From assembly GCA_022511075.1 (NCBI GenBank), contig JAFLSE010000008.1, forward strand, positions 1 to 64,000: a stretch of 64,000 nt of DNA, written 5' to 3'. Position 1 is the stretch's first letter. The number at the start of each line of letters is the position of its first letter. Positions 54,476 through 63,868 of this stretch are shown here, piece after piece. This DNA comes from Prevotella sp. GTDB lineage: Bacteria; Bacteroidota; Bacteroidia; Bacteroidales; Bacteroidaceae. The translations under genes and the position numbers were made by a program. The notes under the pieces were generated by a model, which saw nothing but the letters and a program-made list of their open reading frames with translations, was not told the origin of the DNA and did no database searches.

Positions 54476-56251
54476 TTATTTGTACAACGGTCCGTAAGTC
54501 TGGCAAGCACGGTAGTCTTGTCCTTCCTTGTCCATGCCGAAGGCGTTCCATGCTGCGGGACGGAAGATGTCGGCATCGTTCACGTTGTGCATACATACTG
54601 GTATGCGGAGCATTGAGGCAAGAGTGATGAGGTCAGCACCAATGTGACCGTAGGATATTGCACCGTGGTTTGCACCCCAGTTGTTCATAACGCTGTATAC
54701 GTCCTTGAATGCGTCCTTCGTCGGGTCGAGACGAGGCACGAACCAAGTGGTAGGCCATGTCGGGTCGGTGCGCATATTGATGTGATTGAATATTTCTGGG
54801 TCAACATCAGCTGTCCAACCCTCTGCAATCTGCAATACAGGACCGAGACCTTTCACGAGGTTGAGGCGAGCCATTGTCATTGGCATGCCGCCCTTTGTGA
54901 GGAACTGGCTTGAGAAGCCGCCGCCGCGGAAATAGTCACGGTCGGCAGGACACCACTGGGTAGCCTTGAGACAAGCCTCGATATCTTCCTGCGTCATATT
55001 ATAGGACTCCTTCATTATCGGTTTGCCGTCGGCATCGGTGCATGCACCTGTTGCGTCGAGACATGTTGCTCCAGAGTTGATGAGGTGAATCATACCGTTC
55101 TCGGCAATGCCTGTAAGAGCCTTGCCCGTGGTACGCTTAACAGCCTCCGGACTCCAGTATGTACGCACGTCGGAGAACATCTGCGCCTTGTTGGTGAGCA
55201 GATGCATGAGCATCATGGTAACGCCGTTGAGAGCATCGTCTTCGGTGGCAAGCACACCAGCCTCGCGTGCCCCGTTCCAGTCGAATGACGAGCACATAAG
55301 AGCCTCGGCAAAGTCGCCGTTTGGCTTCCAATCGGTCCACTGGCGCTGTCCCTGGAATCCGCCTGCTATGGCGTTGTGTCCGAGAGCCTCCTCCTTGAAA
55401 CCAAGTTCGCGAAGTTTCGGGTTGCCATACATAAGGTCCTTGATGATAATCATCATCTTCACAACAAACTCCCAGTCGGCATCTTTCTCTTCACGAGTCT
55501 TTTGACGCTCGGCACGATTCTTGTCGAAGCCTTCGTTTGGCATACAATATTTCTTTGTCCATGCCATCGCCTTCTCATACTCCTCTGGGTCGTAGATACC
55601 GAGGTCCATGCGACGAAGCAACTCTACTTCGTCAACATACTCGTTGCGCATTCCGAGATATTCTTGGAAGAAGTCGGGGTCGATGATAGAGCCAGCGATA
55701 CCCATGCAGGTAGTACCAATGGCAAGATAACTCTTGCCGCGCATAACTGCGGTAGCCTGGGCAGCACGGGCGAAACGCAAAAGTTTCTCTGCAACATCTT
55801 CAGGTATAGTGTTGTCTGGCAAATCCTGAACATCATGTCCGTAGATACCGAATGCAGGCAAACCCTTCTGTGCGTGTGCGGCAAGAACTGCTGCAAGATA
55901 AACAGCACCCGGACGCTCCGTTCCGTTGAAGCCCCATACTGCCTTTGGCCAGTTAGGATGCATGTCCATTGTCTCCGAGCCGTAGCACCAGCAAGGTGTA
56001 ACACTAATGGTAGAGCCAACACCTGCAAGTTCGAACTTCGTTGCGCAGTCGGCTGCCTCTGCCACGCGACCGATAGTGCCATCGTACACAACACACTCAA
56101 CGGGACTGCCGTCGCCGTTCTTCAAGTTATCGCTGATGAGTTTTGCCACTGCGTGTGCCAAACCCATTGTCTTTTCCTCGAGGCTCTCGCGGATACCTCC
56201 CTGTCGTCCGTCAATGATAGGACGAATACCAATCTTTGGATATTTGCTCAT
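54476..56251 (-). CDS. fucI: L-fucose isomerase
   Basis: A 591-residue cytoplasmic isomerase that converts L-fucose to L-fuculose. Length and motifs fit Fuc[24 protein letters not shown] start, [46 protein letters not shown] (metal site region) and QGQRQWTDW. It has the full length of the family, so no truncation. It is the last gene of a six-gene fucose operon, 28 bases after the mutarotase gene. No fuculokinase or aldolase gene is in the window. Confidence 0.97.
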   Translation of the reverse strand: MSKYPKIGIRPIIDGRQGGIRESLEEKTMGLAHAVAKLISDNLKNGDGSPVECVVYDGTIGRVAEAADCATKFELAGVGSTISVTPCWCYGSETMDMHPNWPKAVWGFNGTERPGAVYLAAVLAAHAQKGLPAFGIYGHDVQDLPDNTIPEDVAEKLLRFARAAQATAVMRGKSYLAIGTTCMGIAGSIIDPDFFQEYLGMRNEYVDEVELLRRMDLGIYDPEEYEKAMAWTKKYCMPNEGFDKNRAERQKTREEKDADWEFVVKMMIIIKDLMYGNPKLRELGFKEEALGHNAIAGGFQGQRQWTDWKPNGDFAEALMCSSFDWNGAREAGVLATEDDALNGVTMMLMHLLTNKAQMFSDVRTYWSPEAVKRTTGKALTGIAENGMIHLINSGATCLDATGACTDADGKPIMKESYNMTQEDIEACLKATQWCPADRDYFRGGGFSSQFLTKGGMPMTMARLNLVKGLGPVLQIAEGWTADVDPEIFNHINMRTDPTWPTTWFVPRLDPTKDAFKDVYSVMNNWGANHGAISYGHIGADLITLASMLRIPVCMHNVNDADIFRPAAWNAFGMDKEGQDYRACQTYGPLYK

Positions 56252-56279
56252 ATTCTTTTATATTTTATATGTTGTTTGT

Positions 56280-56678
56280 TTAAATGCAATCCGTCATACA
56301 GAACATACGTTCCATAAGTTTCCATTTCTCGGCAGAAGCAGCACCCGGCTCTGCAAGTTGGAACTGTGCCATATAGTCTTCCCACTCCTGCTGACGCTCA
56401 AGTGTGGCAAGTTTTCCGAAAGCCTTGTCCCAGTCAAAATCGAGCGGAGTGTCTACAATCATAAACAGCGTGCGCCCATGTATGTAAATCTCCATTTGCA
56501 GTATGCCTACTTCCACCATTCCGCGTGGAATCTCCTTCCATACGTTTCCCGGCATGTGCCTGCGGCGATACTCGGTTATAAGGTCGGCATCGTCGCGCAG
56601 AAGCATCGTCTGGCAATATCTTTTCGTAGGCTTATCCCAATGTTGCTGGGCATATCCTGCTTTTATGTCTTGTGCCAT
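56280..56678 (-). CDS. L-rhamnose/L-fucose mutarotase family protein
   Basis: A 132-residue protein of the RhaM/FucM-like (DUF718) fold. It has the YCQTMLLRDDADLITEYRRRH start, EVGILQMEIYIHGRTLFMIVD and the short DKAFGKLATLERQQEWEDYMAQFQ segment. Such enzymes interconvert alpha and beta anomers of the sugar; in this operon L-fucose is the expected substrate. It lies 28 bases upstream of fucI and 21 bases after the transporter gene. FucU-type mutarotases have a different fold, so it is named by family only. Confidence 0.85.
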   Translation of the reverse strand: MAQDIKAGYAQQHWDKPTKRYCQTMLLRDDADLITEYRRRHMPGNVWKEIPRGMVEVGILQMEIYIHGRTLFMIVDTPLDFDWDKAFGKLATLERQQEWEDYMAQFQLAEPGAASAEKWKLMERMFCMTDCI

Positions 56679-56699
56679 TGCGTTAGTATTTTTGTGTTT

Positions 56700-58118
56700 T
56701 TAATTCTTTTTGATAACCTTGAACACACGGAATCCGTATATCGCTATCACCACGAAACAAATAAACGGCAGGAGGAACGACACGTTTACGTAAGGAAGTC
56801 CCATAAACAAGCCGCCGTCGCGTCCGAGGTCGATGATGCTGCCTTGTATCGGCGTGAGCACCGAGCCGCCGAGTATCGACATTATCAAACCGGCTGCACC
56901 AAACTTTGCATCGTCGCCCATACCTTCGAGGGCAATGCCATAGATAGTGGGGAACATAAGCGACATGCAAGCCGAAACGGCAATGAGGAAGTACATTCCC
57001 TTTATGTCAGTAGAAGTGATTACGCCGATTACTGCACAACCAGCCACAATAGCAAGAATCATCAGCAACTTGCCGGCTGAGATATAACGCAGGAAGAACG
57101 TGCAGACGAAACGGCTCGTGCAGAAAAGCGCCATTGCTATGATGTTCACCATCTGCGATATGGTGGCAGCATTCTGCTCCGACAGCAGACCACCGGCAGC
57201 AATTTCGCGAGTTATGCTCTCTGCCGTGGCAGGGTGGAGCACTCCGAGAATGTTGCGTGCAAGAGTCATCAGTCCGTCGTTTATGGCTGTGGCATCGTGT
57301 GTGAAGAGATACTTTCCGTATTGTATGATGAAAGTCCAGCACATAATCTGTGCACCAACGTAGAAGAACTGGGCAACGACACCCTCACGATAGCGCGGCA
57401 ACGAAAAGATGCGCTTCAGCGTGGGTATGAAGTCTATGCTTGTGTTTGCATCGCCGTTCTTCGGCATCTTTGAGAAGAATATCACGGCAAACATAATGGC
57501 TATCACTATTCCTATTGTAAGATATGGCGCGATGAGTGTTGAGAGGTCTGCTTCGCGTATTGCCTGCAAAGCCTCGCCCGTAGCCGTTTCATATTCCTTT
57601 GTGTCGTGAAGGTTTGCCTGTATAAACACCATTGCCGTGAACATTCCGCAAAGCGAGCCCATGGGGTTAAAGCTCTGCGCCATGTTGAGGCGGCGCGTTG
57701 CTGTCTCCTCCGTACCCATTGAAAGGATATACGGATTACAACTTGTCTCGAGGAACGAGAGTCCGCAGGTGAGAATAAAGTATGCTAAAAGGAATACGGG
57801 GAACACGCCTATTGCCTTTGCAGGGAAGAAAAGGAATGCTCCTACGGCATACAAGCCAAGTCCCATAAGCACTCCGCTCTTGTAGGAATACTTGCGTATG
57901 AACATTGCGGCAGGGAACGCCATGGCGAAATATCCGCCATAGAAAGCGAGCTGCACGAGTGAGCCTTCTGCCGTGCTCATCTGGAAAATGCGTGAGAACG
58001 CCTCTACCATGGGGTTTGTTATGTCGTTGGCAAAGCCCCACAGGGCGAAACAAAACGTTACGAGGGCAAAGGGTAGTGCGTAACTAACGCCGTCTTTGCT
58101 GAAAAGTGACTGCTTCAT
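56700..58118 (-). CDS. fucP: L-fucose:proton symporter, FucP family
   Basis: A 472-residue inner-membrane transporter of the major facilitator superfamily. The first segment contains D32 in GFANDITNPM and a later one carries the Glu of LSFLETSCNPY; these match the two acidic residues used for proton and sugar binding in E. coli FucP. About 12 hydrophobic segments are visible. In the fucose operon, L-fucose is the likely cargo. It is 21 bases upstream of the mutarotase gene. Confidence 0.93.
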   Translation of the reverse strand: MKQSLFSKDGVSYALPFALVTFCFALWGFANDITNPMVEAFSRIFQMSTAEGSLVQLAFYGGYFAMAFPAAMFIRKYSYKSGVLMGLGLYAVGAFLFFPAKAIGVFPVFLLAYFILTCGLSFLETSCNPYILSMGTEETATRRLNMAQSFNPMGSLCGMFTAMVFIQANLHDTKEYETATGEALQAIREADLSTLIAPYLTIGIVIAIMFAVIFFSKMPKNGDANTSIDFIPTLKRIFSLPRYREGVVAQFFYVGAQIMCWTFIIQYGKYLFTHDATAINDGLMTLARNILGVLHPATAESITREIAAGGLLSEQNAATISQMVNIIAMALFCTSRFVCTFFLRYISAGKLLMILAIVAGCAVIGVITSTDIKGMYFLIAVSACMSLMFPTIYGIALEGMGDDAKFGAAGLIMSILGGSVLTPIQGSIIDLGRDGGLFMGLPYVNVSFLLPFICFVVIAIYGFRVFKVIKKN

Positions 58119-58167
58119 TGTTAGTGTTTAGTTTTTAGTATTCAGTTATTGGTTATTGTTTTTAGTG

Positions 58168-59085
58168 TTATTCGCTCATATTCTTTATATATGGCAGGTC
58201 TACAAGTTCACCGAAGCCATAGAAGCGCTTGGCATTCTCGCCGAGGAACAGCGATTTCTCTCTGTCGGTGAGTTCGGTGCTCTTGGTTACGAAGTCATAC
58301 GACATCTTGTAGGTTATGGCGCAGATAGTGCGTGGATAGTCGCTTCCCCACATCAGTTTCTCCACTCCCACAGTGTCTATAGCGTGGCGTATGGAGCGAA
58401 TGGCGGTGGGGAAGGGGTAGAACTCACTGTTGAACAGCCACGTTATGCCGCCGCTCTCTATCATCACGTTCTCGTTGCGTGCCAGCAGCAGGTTTTGCTC
58501 GAAGTTCTCCATCGTCACGTTGGCAAAGTGCGATATGGCAATCTTCATCTTTGGGCATTCTTGTATCACCTCCTTCATCTCGTCGGTCTGCGACGGGTCT
58601 GCATCGAGGTCTATACACAGCATTATGCCGCTTTTCTCCATTTCGCGGAACATCTGCATCATTTCATCGCCCGTTAGCGATACTCGTCCGTTGGGTGTCA
58701 TGAGCCTGTGTCCGGGAATCTTTATTGCCTTCCAACCGTCGGCTATCAACTTGCGCGCATCGTCAAGGAAACCTGGCTTACGAAACTCGCACATGCCTGT
58801 AACGAAAAACCTATTGGGATATTTCGATATTACCTCGCGCAAGTATTCGTTTTGGTTGCCGTCAATAAACTCCTGCACTATCACTGCCGCTGACACCTGC
58901 GCATAGTCCATATTGGCAAGGAACACTTCGGCACTGTTGCGCCCGTCTATCATAAACGGCGGAAGCATCTGCACCTCCTCGTCAAAGAATATGGAGCGTC
59001 CGCGGTCGGTGGTGCGTATCACCTTGCCGTCAATCACGGTGTCCTGTCTGAGCCACAAGTGGGCGTGTGCGTCTATTATCTTCAT
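58168..59085 (-). CDS. Amidohydrolase-2 family protein, probable lactonase (fuconolactonase-like)
   Basis: A 305-residue metal-dependent hydrolase. The HxH metal motif is H7-A-H9 in IIDAHAHLW; the conserved catalytic-site ISHFANVT and MWGSDYPRTI (Asp) motifs follow. This subfamily includes lactonases that open L-fucono-, L-rhamnono- or 4-sulfomuconolactones. Between an Zn-dehydrogenase and FucP, an L-fuconolactonase role is the best guess. It lies 49 bases upstream of fucP and 30 bases after the Zn-dehydrogenase gene. Activity is inferred from context. Confidence 0.8.
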   Translation of the reverse strand: MKIIDAHAHLWLRQDTVIDGKVIRTTDRGRSIFFDEEVQMLPPFMIDGRNSAEVFLANMDYAQVSAAVIVQEFIDGNQNEYLREVISKYPNRFFVTGMCEFRKPGFLDDARKLIADGWKAIKIPGHRLMTPNGRVSLTGDEMMQMFREMEKSGIMLCIDLDADPSQTDEMKEVIQECPKMKIAISHFANVTMENFEQNLLLARNENVMIESGGITWLFNSEFYPFPTAIRSIRHAIDTVGVEKLMWGSDYPRTICAITYKMSYDFVTKSTELTDREKSLFLGENAKRFYGFGELVDLPYIKNMSE

Positions 59086-59115
59086 CTTCTACAAAAATAG
59101 ATGTGGTTAATATTG

Positions 59116-60138
59116 TCAGAACTTCACAAGAATCCTGAACACCTTGCCTGGATTCTTATCCCAGTATTCCATTGTCTCCTGTGTCTCTTCGGGAGTAACC
59201 ACCTTTGTTATAAGTTCATCTACCGGACAAGTGCCTCCCTGCATGTAGCGAATCACGGCACGGAAATCGTTTGGCATAGCATTGCGTGAGCCTCGTATGT
59301 CGAGTTCCTTCTGCACAAAGAAACGTGTCGTGAACGAAACATCGCTCTTGGCATAGCCTATGCACACCACGCGACCAGTGAAGCAAACCGTATCAATTGC
59401 CGCAACGTATGTAACGGGAGCACCCACGGCCTCAATAACCACATCGGCACCGCTACCGTTGTTGAGTTTCTTCACAGCCTCTGCCACGTTTTCCTTGCTG
59501 CTGTTCACGGTGTATTTTGCTCCGAGCCTCTTTGCCAAGTCGAGTTTCTCGTCGTCAATGTCTACGGCAATCACCGTTGCACCACGAAGTGCAGACCTCA
59601 CTATTGCACCGCATCCAATCATTCCGCAACCGAACACCACAACTACGTCGATGTCGGTAACCTGTGCACGGTCTACGGCGTGGAAGCCCACCGACATAGG
59701 CTCTATAAGTGCCGAGTCGCGCGTGGATATTCCCTCTGCCGGAATCACCTTCTGCCACGGCACCTTGATGTATTCCATCATTGCGCCGTCGCGTTGCACA
59801 CCCATTGTCTCGTTGTGCTCACAGGCATTCACTCTGCCGTTGCGGCACGATGAGCAATTGTTGCAGTTTGTATATGGATTTAGTGTAACAACCATGTCTT
59901 TCTTCAGATTTGCAGGCACATCTTCGCCACACTCCACTATCGTTGCACCAATCTCATGCCCCGGTATCACACCGCCGTCTTTTGCCAGCACGTTGCCGCC
60001 GCGGAACGTATTGAGGTCGCTGCCGCAGAATCCCACATAGTTGAGTTTCAGCAGCACTTCGCCTGCCTTCACCTTCTCGGGTGCATCCATTTCAACAGTC
60101 TTGATGCAACCCTTCTCCGTTATCTTTAATGCTTTCAT
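59116..60138 (-). CDS. Zinc-dependent medium-chain dehydrogenase
   Basis: A 340-residue alcohol dehydrogenase family enzyme. Catalytic zinc ligands are C38 in FCGSD, and the His/Glu pair in GHEIGA; the structural zinc site is CNNCSSCRNGRVNAC. The Rossmann fold carries VVVFGCGMIGCGA and VIAVDIDDEKL. It is similar to threonine/sugar-alcohol dehydrogenases. In a fucose operon it may oxidise a keto-deoxy-fuconate or lactaldehyde/propanediol intermediate, or L-fucose itself. It starts 36 bases after the aldo/keto reductase gene and ends 30 bases before the amidohydrolase gene. Confidence 0.88.
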   Translation of the reverse strand: MKALKITEKGCIKTVEMDAPEKVKAGEVLLKLNYVGFCGSDLNTFRGGNVLAKDGGVIPGHEIGATIVECGEDVPANLKKDMVVTLNPYTNCNNCSSCRNGRVNACEHNETMGVQRDGAMMEYIKVPWQKVIPAEGISTRDSALIEPMSVGFHAVDRAQVTDIDVVVVFGCGMIGCGAIVRSALRGATVIAVDIDDEKLDLAKRLGAKYTVNSSKENVAEAVKKLNNGSGADVVIEAVGAPVTYVAAIDTVCFTGRVVCIGYAKSDVSFTTRFFVQKELDIRGSRNAMPNDFRAVIRYMQGGTCPVDELITKVVTPEETQETMEYWDKNPGKVFRILVKF

Positions 60139-60174
60139 TTTTCTGTAACCTTAATGTTTTTTATAATTCCTTCT

Positions 60175-61122
60175 TTAAGAATTTGCCCAACTTACGCGCA
60201 TCTGGTCGCCGATAATCTCGCGCACCTTGCTTACCAACTCTGCTGGTGCTTCGCCTTCTTCCACCCAACCTACGTTTTTCTTCACGTTGTCGGGGTTTGC
60301 GCTGCTGAACAATGTCGTCGTAACCCTCGGATTGCCTACGCTGTATTGCATTGCAAGTTTCTCTATCGGATAGCCTGCCTCGTTGCAGTATTCGGCTGCA
60401 CGCTTGCATACCTCTACCAATGGCTTTGGTGCAGGGTGCCAATCGGGCACTCCGCGCTGTGAGAGCAATCCCATACTCAGCGGCGATGCGTTGATAATAC
60501 CAATGCCCCTCTCCTCGAAATAGTCGAGATAGTCGGCAATGGCATCGTCGTTGAGGCAGTAGTGGCAGAAGCAGAGAACACTCTCCACCGTGCCGGGAGC
60601 AACCTTGTCTATCACATATTTTATGTTTGGCAGTTGCAGGTCGGTGATGCCCACATGGCTCACTACGCCTTTTTTCTTCAACTCCACGAGAGCAGGAAGC
60701 GTTTCCTCCACAATCATGTCGAGCGAATAGAAACGGTCTGCAAACTCAATGTCGTGTACGTTTATCAGGTCGATGTGCTCGATGTTCAGGCGCTCCAGAC
60801 TCTCATAAACGCTGTCGGTAACTCGCTTTGCCGAGTAGTCCCATGTGTTCACGCCGTCCTTGCCGTAGCGACCCACCTTCGTTGACAGGTAGTATTTCGA
60901 GCGGTCGATGTTCTTCAACGCCTTGCCCAACACCGTCTCAGCCTTGTAGTGACCGTAGTATGGCGAAACATCTATGAAGTTCATTCCGCAGTCTATTGCG
61001 GTATATACTGCGTCGATGGCACGACTCTCGTTGATATCGTGGAACACTCCGCCCAGCGACGATGCGCCGAAACTCAGAGCCGACACCTTCATTCCTGTCT
61101 TTCCTATTTCCCTGTATTGCAT
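60175..61122 (-). CDS. Aldo/keto reductase (L-fucose/L-galactose dehydrogenase-like)
   Basis: A 315-residue barrel enzyme. The NADP-dependent family motifs are present: GTGMKVSALSFGASSLGG at the start, D-Y pair in FIDVSPYYG, Lys in STKVGRYG and His in LINVHDIEF. It resembles the L-galactose/L-fucose dehydrogenase branch, which makes the sugar lactone. As the first gene of the operon (promoter 61205-61174) it would supply the lactone for the downstream amidohydrolase. Alternative: a general aldose reductase. Confidence 0.85.
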   Translation of the reverse strand: MQYREIGKTGMKVSALSFGASSLGGVFHDINESRAIDAVYTAIDCGMNFIDVSPYYGHYKAETVLGKALKNIDRSKYYLSTKVGRYGKDGVNTWDYSAKRVTDSVYESLERLNIEHIDLINVHDIEFADRFYSLDMIVEETLPALVELKKKGVVSHVGITDLQLPNIKYVIDKVAPGTVESVLCFCHYCLNDDAIADYLDYFEERGIGIINASPLSMGLLSQRGVPDWHPAPKPLVEVCKRAAEYCNEAGYPIEKLAMQYSVGNPRVTTTLFSSANPDNVKKNVGWVEEGEAPAELVSKVREIIGDQMRVSWANS

Positions 61123-61173
61123 TTCTGTTTATGTTTTAGTAGTTGTGTTTATGTTTCAATACAAATTACCGTG

Positions 61174-61205
61174 CAAAAATAACAATAAAAAATGACAATC
61201 CCAAA
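61174..61205 (-). promoter_or_regulatory. Predicted promoter of the fucose operon
   Basis: On the minus strand: TTTG (61205-61202), 20 bases, TATTTTTG (61181-61174), 51 bases before the first start codon. Its upstream box lies within the hairpin that ends the preceding transcript. Confidence 0.65.
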
Positions 61206-61216
61206 GAATTGTCATT
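61191..61216 (-). terminator. Terminator of the mdh/gamma-carbonic-anhydrase transcript
   Basis: A 9-bp perfect stem (AATGACAAT 61191-61199 with ATTGTCATT 61208-61216), an 8-base loop and a minus-strand TTTTATTG tail. Confidence 0.8.
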
Positions 61217-61254
61217 TTTTAGCAGTTTATAAACAAAAAATAGTAATTGCGTTC

Positions 61255-61770
61255 TTATTTCTTGTCTTCCTCTATATACCATTTTGCATATTCCACATAG
61301 TGCTTGCCGTTGGTTGCTGACATGCCGGGAGTAGCCATCTTTATGAACTTGGCTGGCACGCCGCCCCAAAGTTCTCCTGCACCCACTTTCGTGTTCTGCA
61401 GCACCAAAGCCCCGGCAGCCACTATCGCGCCTTCGCCTATCTCGCAGTTGTCGAGCAGGGTTGCGCCCATACCTATCAGAGCATTGTCGTGTATGGTGCA
61501 TGCATGCACCGTTACGTTATGCCCTATGGTAACGTTGTTGCCTATATGAACAGGCCCAGTGTCGTGAGTAACGTGAATGCACGAGCCGTCCTGCACGTTT
61601 GTGCCGTTGCCTATGGTTATGGGTGCTACATCTCCGCGCACCACCGCATTAAACCATACGGAGCACTCGTCGCCCATCGTCACCTCGCCTACGATAGTGG
61701 CGTTCTCGCTGAAATAGCAGTCCTTACCCCATTTCGGGGTAAGTCCTTTTATTGATTTTATAAGAGCCAT
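61255..61770 (-). CDS. Gamma-carbonic anhydrase-like hexapeptide protein
   Basis: A 171-residue left-handed beta-helix protein of the YrdA/gamma-carbonic-anhydrase family. The hexapeptide repeats run from about 20 to 145. Putative zinc-binding histidines occur in CIHVTHD and IGHNVTVHAC. It ends GGVPAKFIK. It may hydrate CO2 or act as a metal-binding structural protein. Its start overlaps the mdh stop as TAATG, so it is translationally coupled to malate dehydrogenase. Confidence 0.9.
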   Translation of the reverse strand: MALIKSIKGLTPKWGKDCYFSENATIVGEVTMGDECSVWFNAVVRGDVAPITIGNGTNVQDGSCIHVTHDTGPVHIGNNVTIGHNVTVHACTIHDNALIGMGATLLDNCEIGEGAIVAAGALVLQNTKVGAGELWGGVPAKFIKMATPGMSATNGKHYVEYAKWYIEEDKK

Positions 61771-62768
61771 TAGAGGTTAGGGTTGATGTTGCCCCATTCT
61801 GCCACAGGAGGAACGATGTTAAGCGTAACGAGTTCGTCGCGCATCTTGCAAAGGTGTGCATAGCTTGCGTCGAGTGCTGCCATTTCCTCTGCCGTGCCTT
61901 GTGGCATCTTGTATGTACATCCGTTCTCGTCGAGCGTGGTATCCATAGCCATCATGATGCTCTGATACTTCTCGTTCTTCACGAATGTACCTGCAGGCCA
62001 ACGGAACTTCTCGCCGCCCATTACCGAGCGAATCATCTCCACTGAGCAGTATGCAGGGCTCTGCCATGACGAGCGACCGCGGAGCTCTATAATCTTTGCG
62101 CCGCCCTTTGTAACGTCCTGCTGCAACTGCTTCCAGTCTGCTTCAGAGAACTCTGGAGTGCCGATGAGCTCAGAGAGAGGCTTGCCTGCCACCTTCACTG
62201 CGCTGCCGAATACTGCCATCTGCTCGCCGTGACCGCCGTATGTAGCACAACCTGTAACCTCATACTGCTTTACGCCGAATTTCTTTGCCAATGCGCTCTG
62301 AAGGCGTGTAGAGTCGAGGGCTGCAAGTGTAGTAACCTGCGATGGCTTCAAACCAGAATAAAGCAGGGTTACAAGACCAGTAAGGTCAGCAGGGTTGAAG
62401 ATAACCACCACGTGCTTTACATCAGGGCAGTATGCCTTGATATTCTTGCCAAGTTCCTCTGCAATCTTGCAGTTACCGGCGAGAAGGTCCTCGCGTGTCA
62501 TTCCTGCCTTGCGTGGAGCACCACCAGAAGAAATGATATACTTAGCGTCCTTGAAAGCCTCAGCCACATCGGTTGTTGCCGTGAGGTTCACGCCGTCGTA
62601 TCCGCAGTGGAACATTTCCTCCATAACGCCCTCCATACCTGGAGCGTAAACGTCGTAGAGACATACGTTAGGAGTGAGTTTCATCGTCAATGCAGTCTGT
62701 ACCATTGTTGAGCCGATAGCACCGCCGGCACCAACAATAACGAGTTTGTCGTTAGTCAAAAATCCCAT
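61770..62768 (-). CDS. mdh: Malate dehydrogenase
   Basis: A 332-residue NAD-dependent dehydrogenase of the lactate/malate family. The nucleotide-binding loop is VIVGAGGAIGSTMV; R-containing APRKAGMTREDLLAGN, FNPADLTG, and the catalytic His in TYGGHGEQM follow. It interconverts malate and oxaloacetate and would draw on the pckA product. Its stop overlaps the ATG of the gamma-carbonic-anhydrase gene. The promoter is at 62840-62810. Confidence 0.93.
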   Translation of the reverse strand: MGFLTNDKLVIVGAGGAIGSTMVQTALTMKLTPNVCLYDVYAPGMEGVMEEMFHCGYDGVNLTATTDVAEAFKDAKYIISSGGAPRKAGMTREDLLAGNCKIAEELGKNIKAYCPDVKHVVVIFNPADLTGLVTLLYSGLKPSQVTTLAALDSTRLQSALAKKFGVKQYEVTGCATYGGHGEQMAVFGSAVKVAGKPLSELIGTPEFSEADWKQLQQDVTKGGAKIIELRGRSSWQSPAYCSVEMIRSVMGGEKFRWPAGTFVKNEKYQSIMMAMDTTLDENGCTYKMPQGTAEEMAALDASYAHLCKMRDELVTLNIVPPVAEWGNINPNL

Positions 62769-62809
62769 AGTTATTAATATTTAATTGATGTTGTCCTAAA
62801 AACTTTGGG

Positions 62810-62840
62810 CAAAGTTACAAAAAAACTATATAACGGCAAA
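62810..62840 (-). promoter_or_regulatory. Predicted mdh promoter
   Basis: On the minus strand: TTTG (62840-62837), 19 bases, TAACTTTG (62817-62810), 42 bases before the ATG. Confidence 0.75.
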
Positions 62841-62921
62841 ACATTTTTATGTTTTTAAGATATTTTGTAACTATTGCAATGTTTGTTGAGAATGGACAGG
62901 TACGCATCTACTTTTGAAATA

Positions 62922-63326
62922 TCAAAGAGTTTCCATGATTTCATCTAATCTGATGATTTCTACTTTTGGAAAATCAAGGTCTTGCAGTACATTATAGTGA
63001 TTGTCTTCAGTGACGATGAACTTTGCGTTTGCTGCAACTGCGCAATCAACAAATTTGTCATCGTCAGGGTCAGCAACAATCAGCTTAAAATGATAATAGG
63101 GTGTGACAAACAGTGTATAAGGATTATTTTCTATTACATTGAGTGCTAATTCCGAAAACCTTTGATTTGTTTTCCTTTCAAGAATCTCTGCGTACTCTTC
63201 AAGGATTTCGGTAGTGACGCAAAGCATATTGCGTCCGTCAAGCAGCGAAAGCCATAAGTCATGGTATCGGCTGCGCCGGGCGATGCACTGAATCAGGCTG
63301 TTTGTATCAAGCACCAATCTTGCCAT
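62922..63326 (-). CDS. PIN-domain ribonuclease toxin
   Basis: A 134-residue PIN-domain protein. Acidic metal-binding residues sit in LVLDTNSLI (D7), EILEEYAEIL, DPDDDKFVDCA and VTEDNHY. This matches the Bacteroidota group of putative toxin PIN nucleases, which cut RNA. It begins 14 bases after the stop of the small upstream gene, which looks like its antitoxin. Together they form a type II toxin-antitoxin pair; target RNA unknown. Confidence 0.88.
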   Translation of the reverse strand: MARLVLDTNSLIQCIARRSRYHDLWLSLLDGRNMLCVTTEILEEYAEILERKTNQRFSELALNVIENNPYTLFVTPYYHFKLIVADPDDDKFVDCAVAANAKFIVTEDNHYNVLQDLDFPKVEIIRLDEIMETL

Positions 63327-63340
63327 ATCTCAACAAGGCG

Positions 63341-63553
63341 TTATTTTGCGTGCAAGTCCGTTCGCCGTATTTCGTCCAGCTTCTCTTGATTCAGAATGCC
63401 CTCTTCCCACAGTCGGTCTGCCTCTTGGTCAAGTTTGCTTTGAAAGTGTCGGGTTAGCACCGATTGGATTTCGCGGGCATAGTCCTCGCTATTGTTGAAG
63501 GCGAAAAGCTTCAACAAGTGCATTTGTGTAGGGGTTAATGCTGTTGCTTCCAT
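63341..63553 (-). CDS. Antitoxin partner of the PIN toxin
   Basis: A 70-residue protein starting MEATALTPTQ, with a helical body and the acidic EEADRLWEEGILNQEKLDEIRRTD ending. Such short proteins directly precede PIN toxins in Bacteroides and Prevotella. It lacks an obvious DNA-binding motif. ATG at 63553 is preferred to an upstream in-frame start at 63610 because the promoter -7 box (63590-63583) lies in that extension. Confidence 0.78.
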   Translation of the reverse strand: MEATALTPTQMHLLKLFAFNNSEDYAREIQSVLTRHFQSKLDQEADRLWEEGILNQEKLDEIRRTDLHAK

Positions 63554-63582
63554 CTTCTTGTTATATGTAATGTTTCTGCCGA

Positions 63583-63613
63583 CAAAGTTACATATTATTT
63601 CGGAAAACACAAA
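63583..63613 (-). promoter_or_regulatory. Predicted promoter of the toxin-antitoxin pair
   Basis: On the minus strand: TTTG (63613-63610), 19 bases, TAACTTTG (63590-63583), 29 bases before the antitoxin ATG. Confidence 0.75.
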
Positions 63614-63868
63614 ATAATTTTGGGTAATAATTTCAATATCACGCTTATCTCATTGAGAAAAGTTAGAGTTGTTTTTAAGTTTTTTTTACTAATGTTTAGC
63701 ACTAAAAATGCAACAATACCACTTTTGCAGTATTGTCATCCATATTATGCAATTTTCTAGAATATGTTCGAAAAGCCTATTGCTGCCATAGAAAAATGGC
63801 ATTTCATTAATGGGTAAAATATTATACGAGTTTACAAAATACTATTTATCAAAAATATACATTCAATA

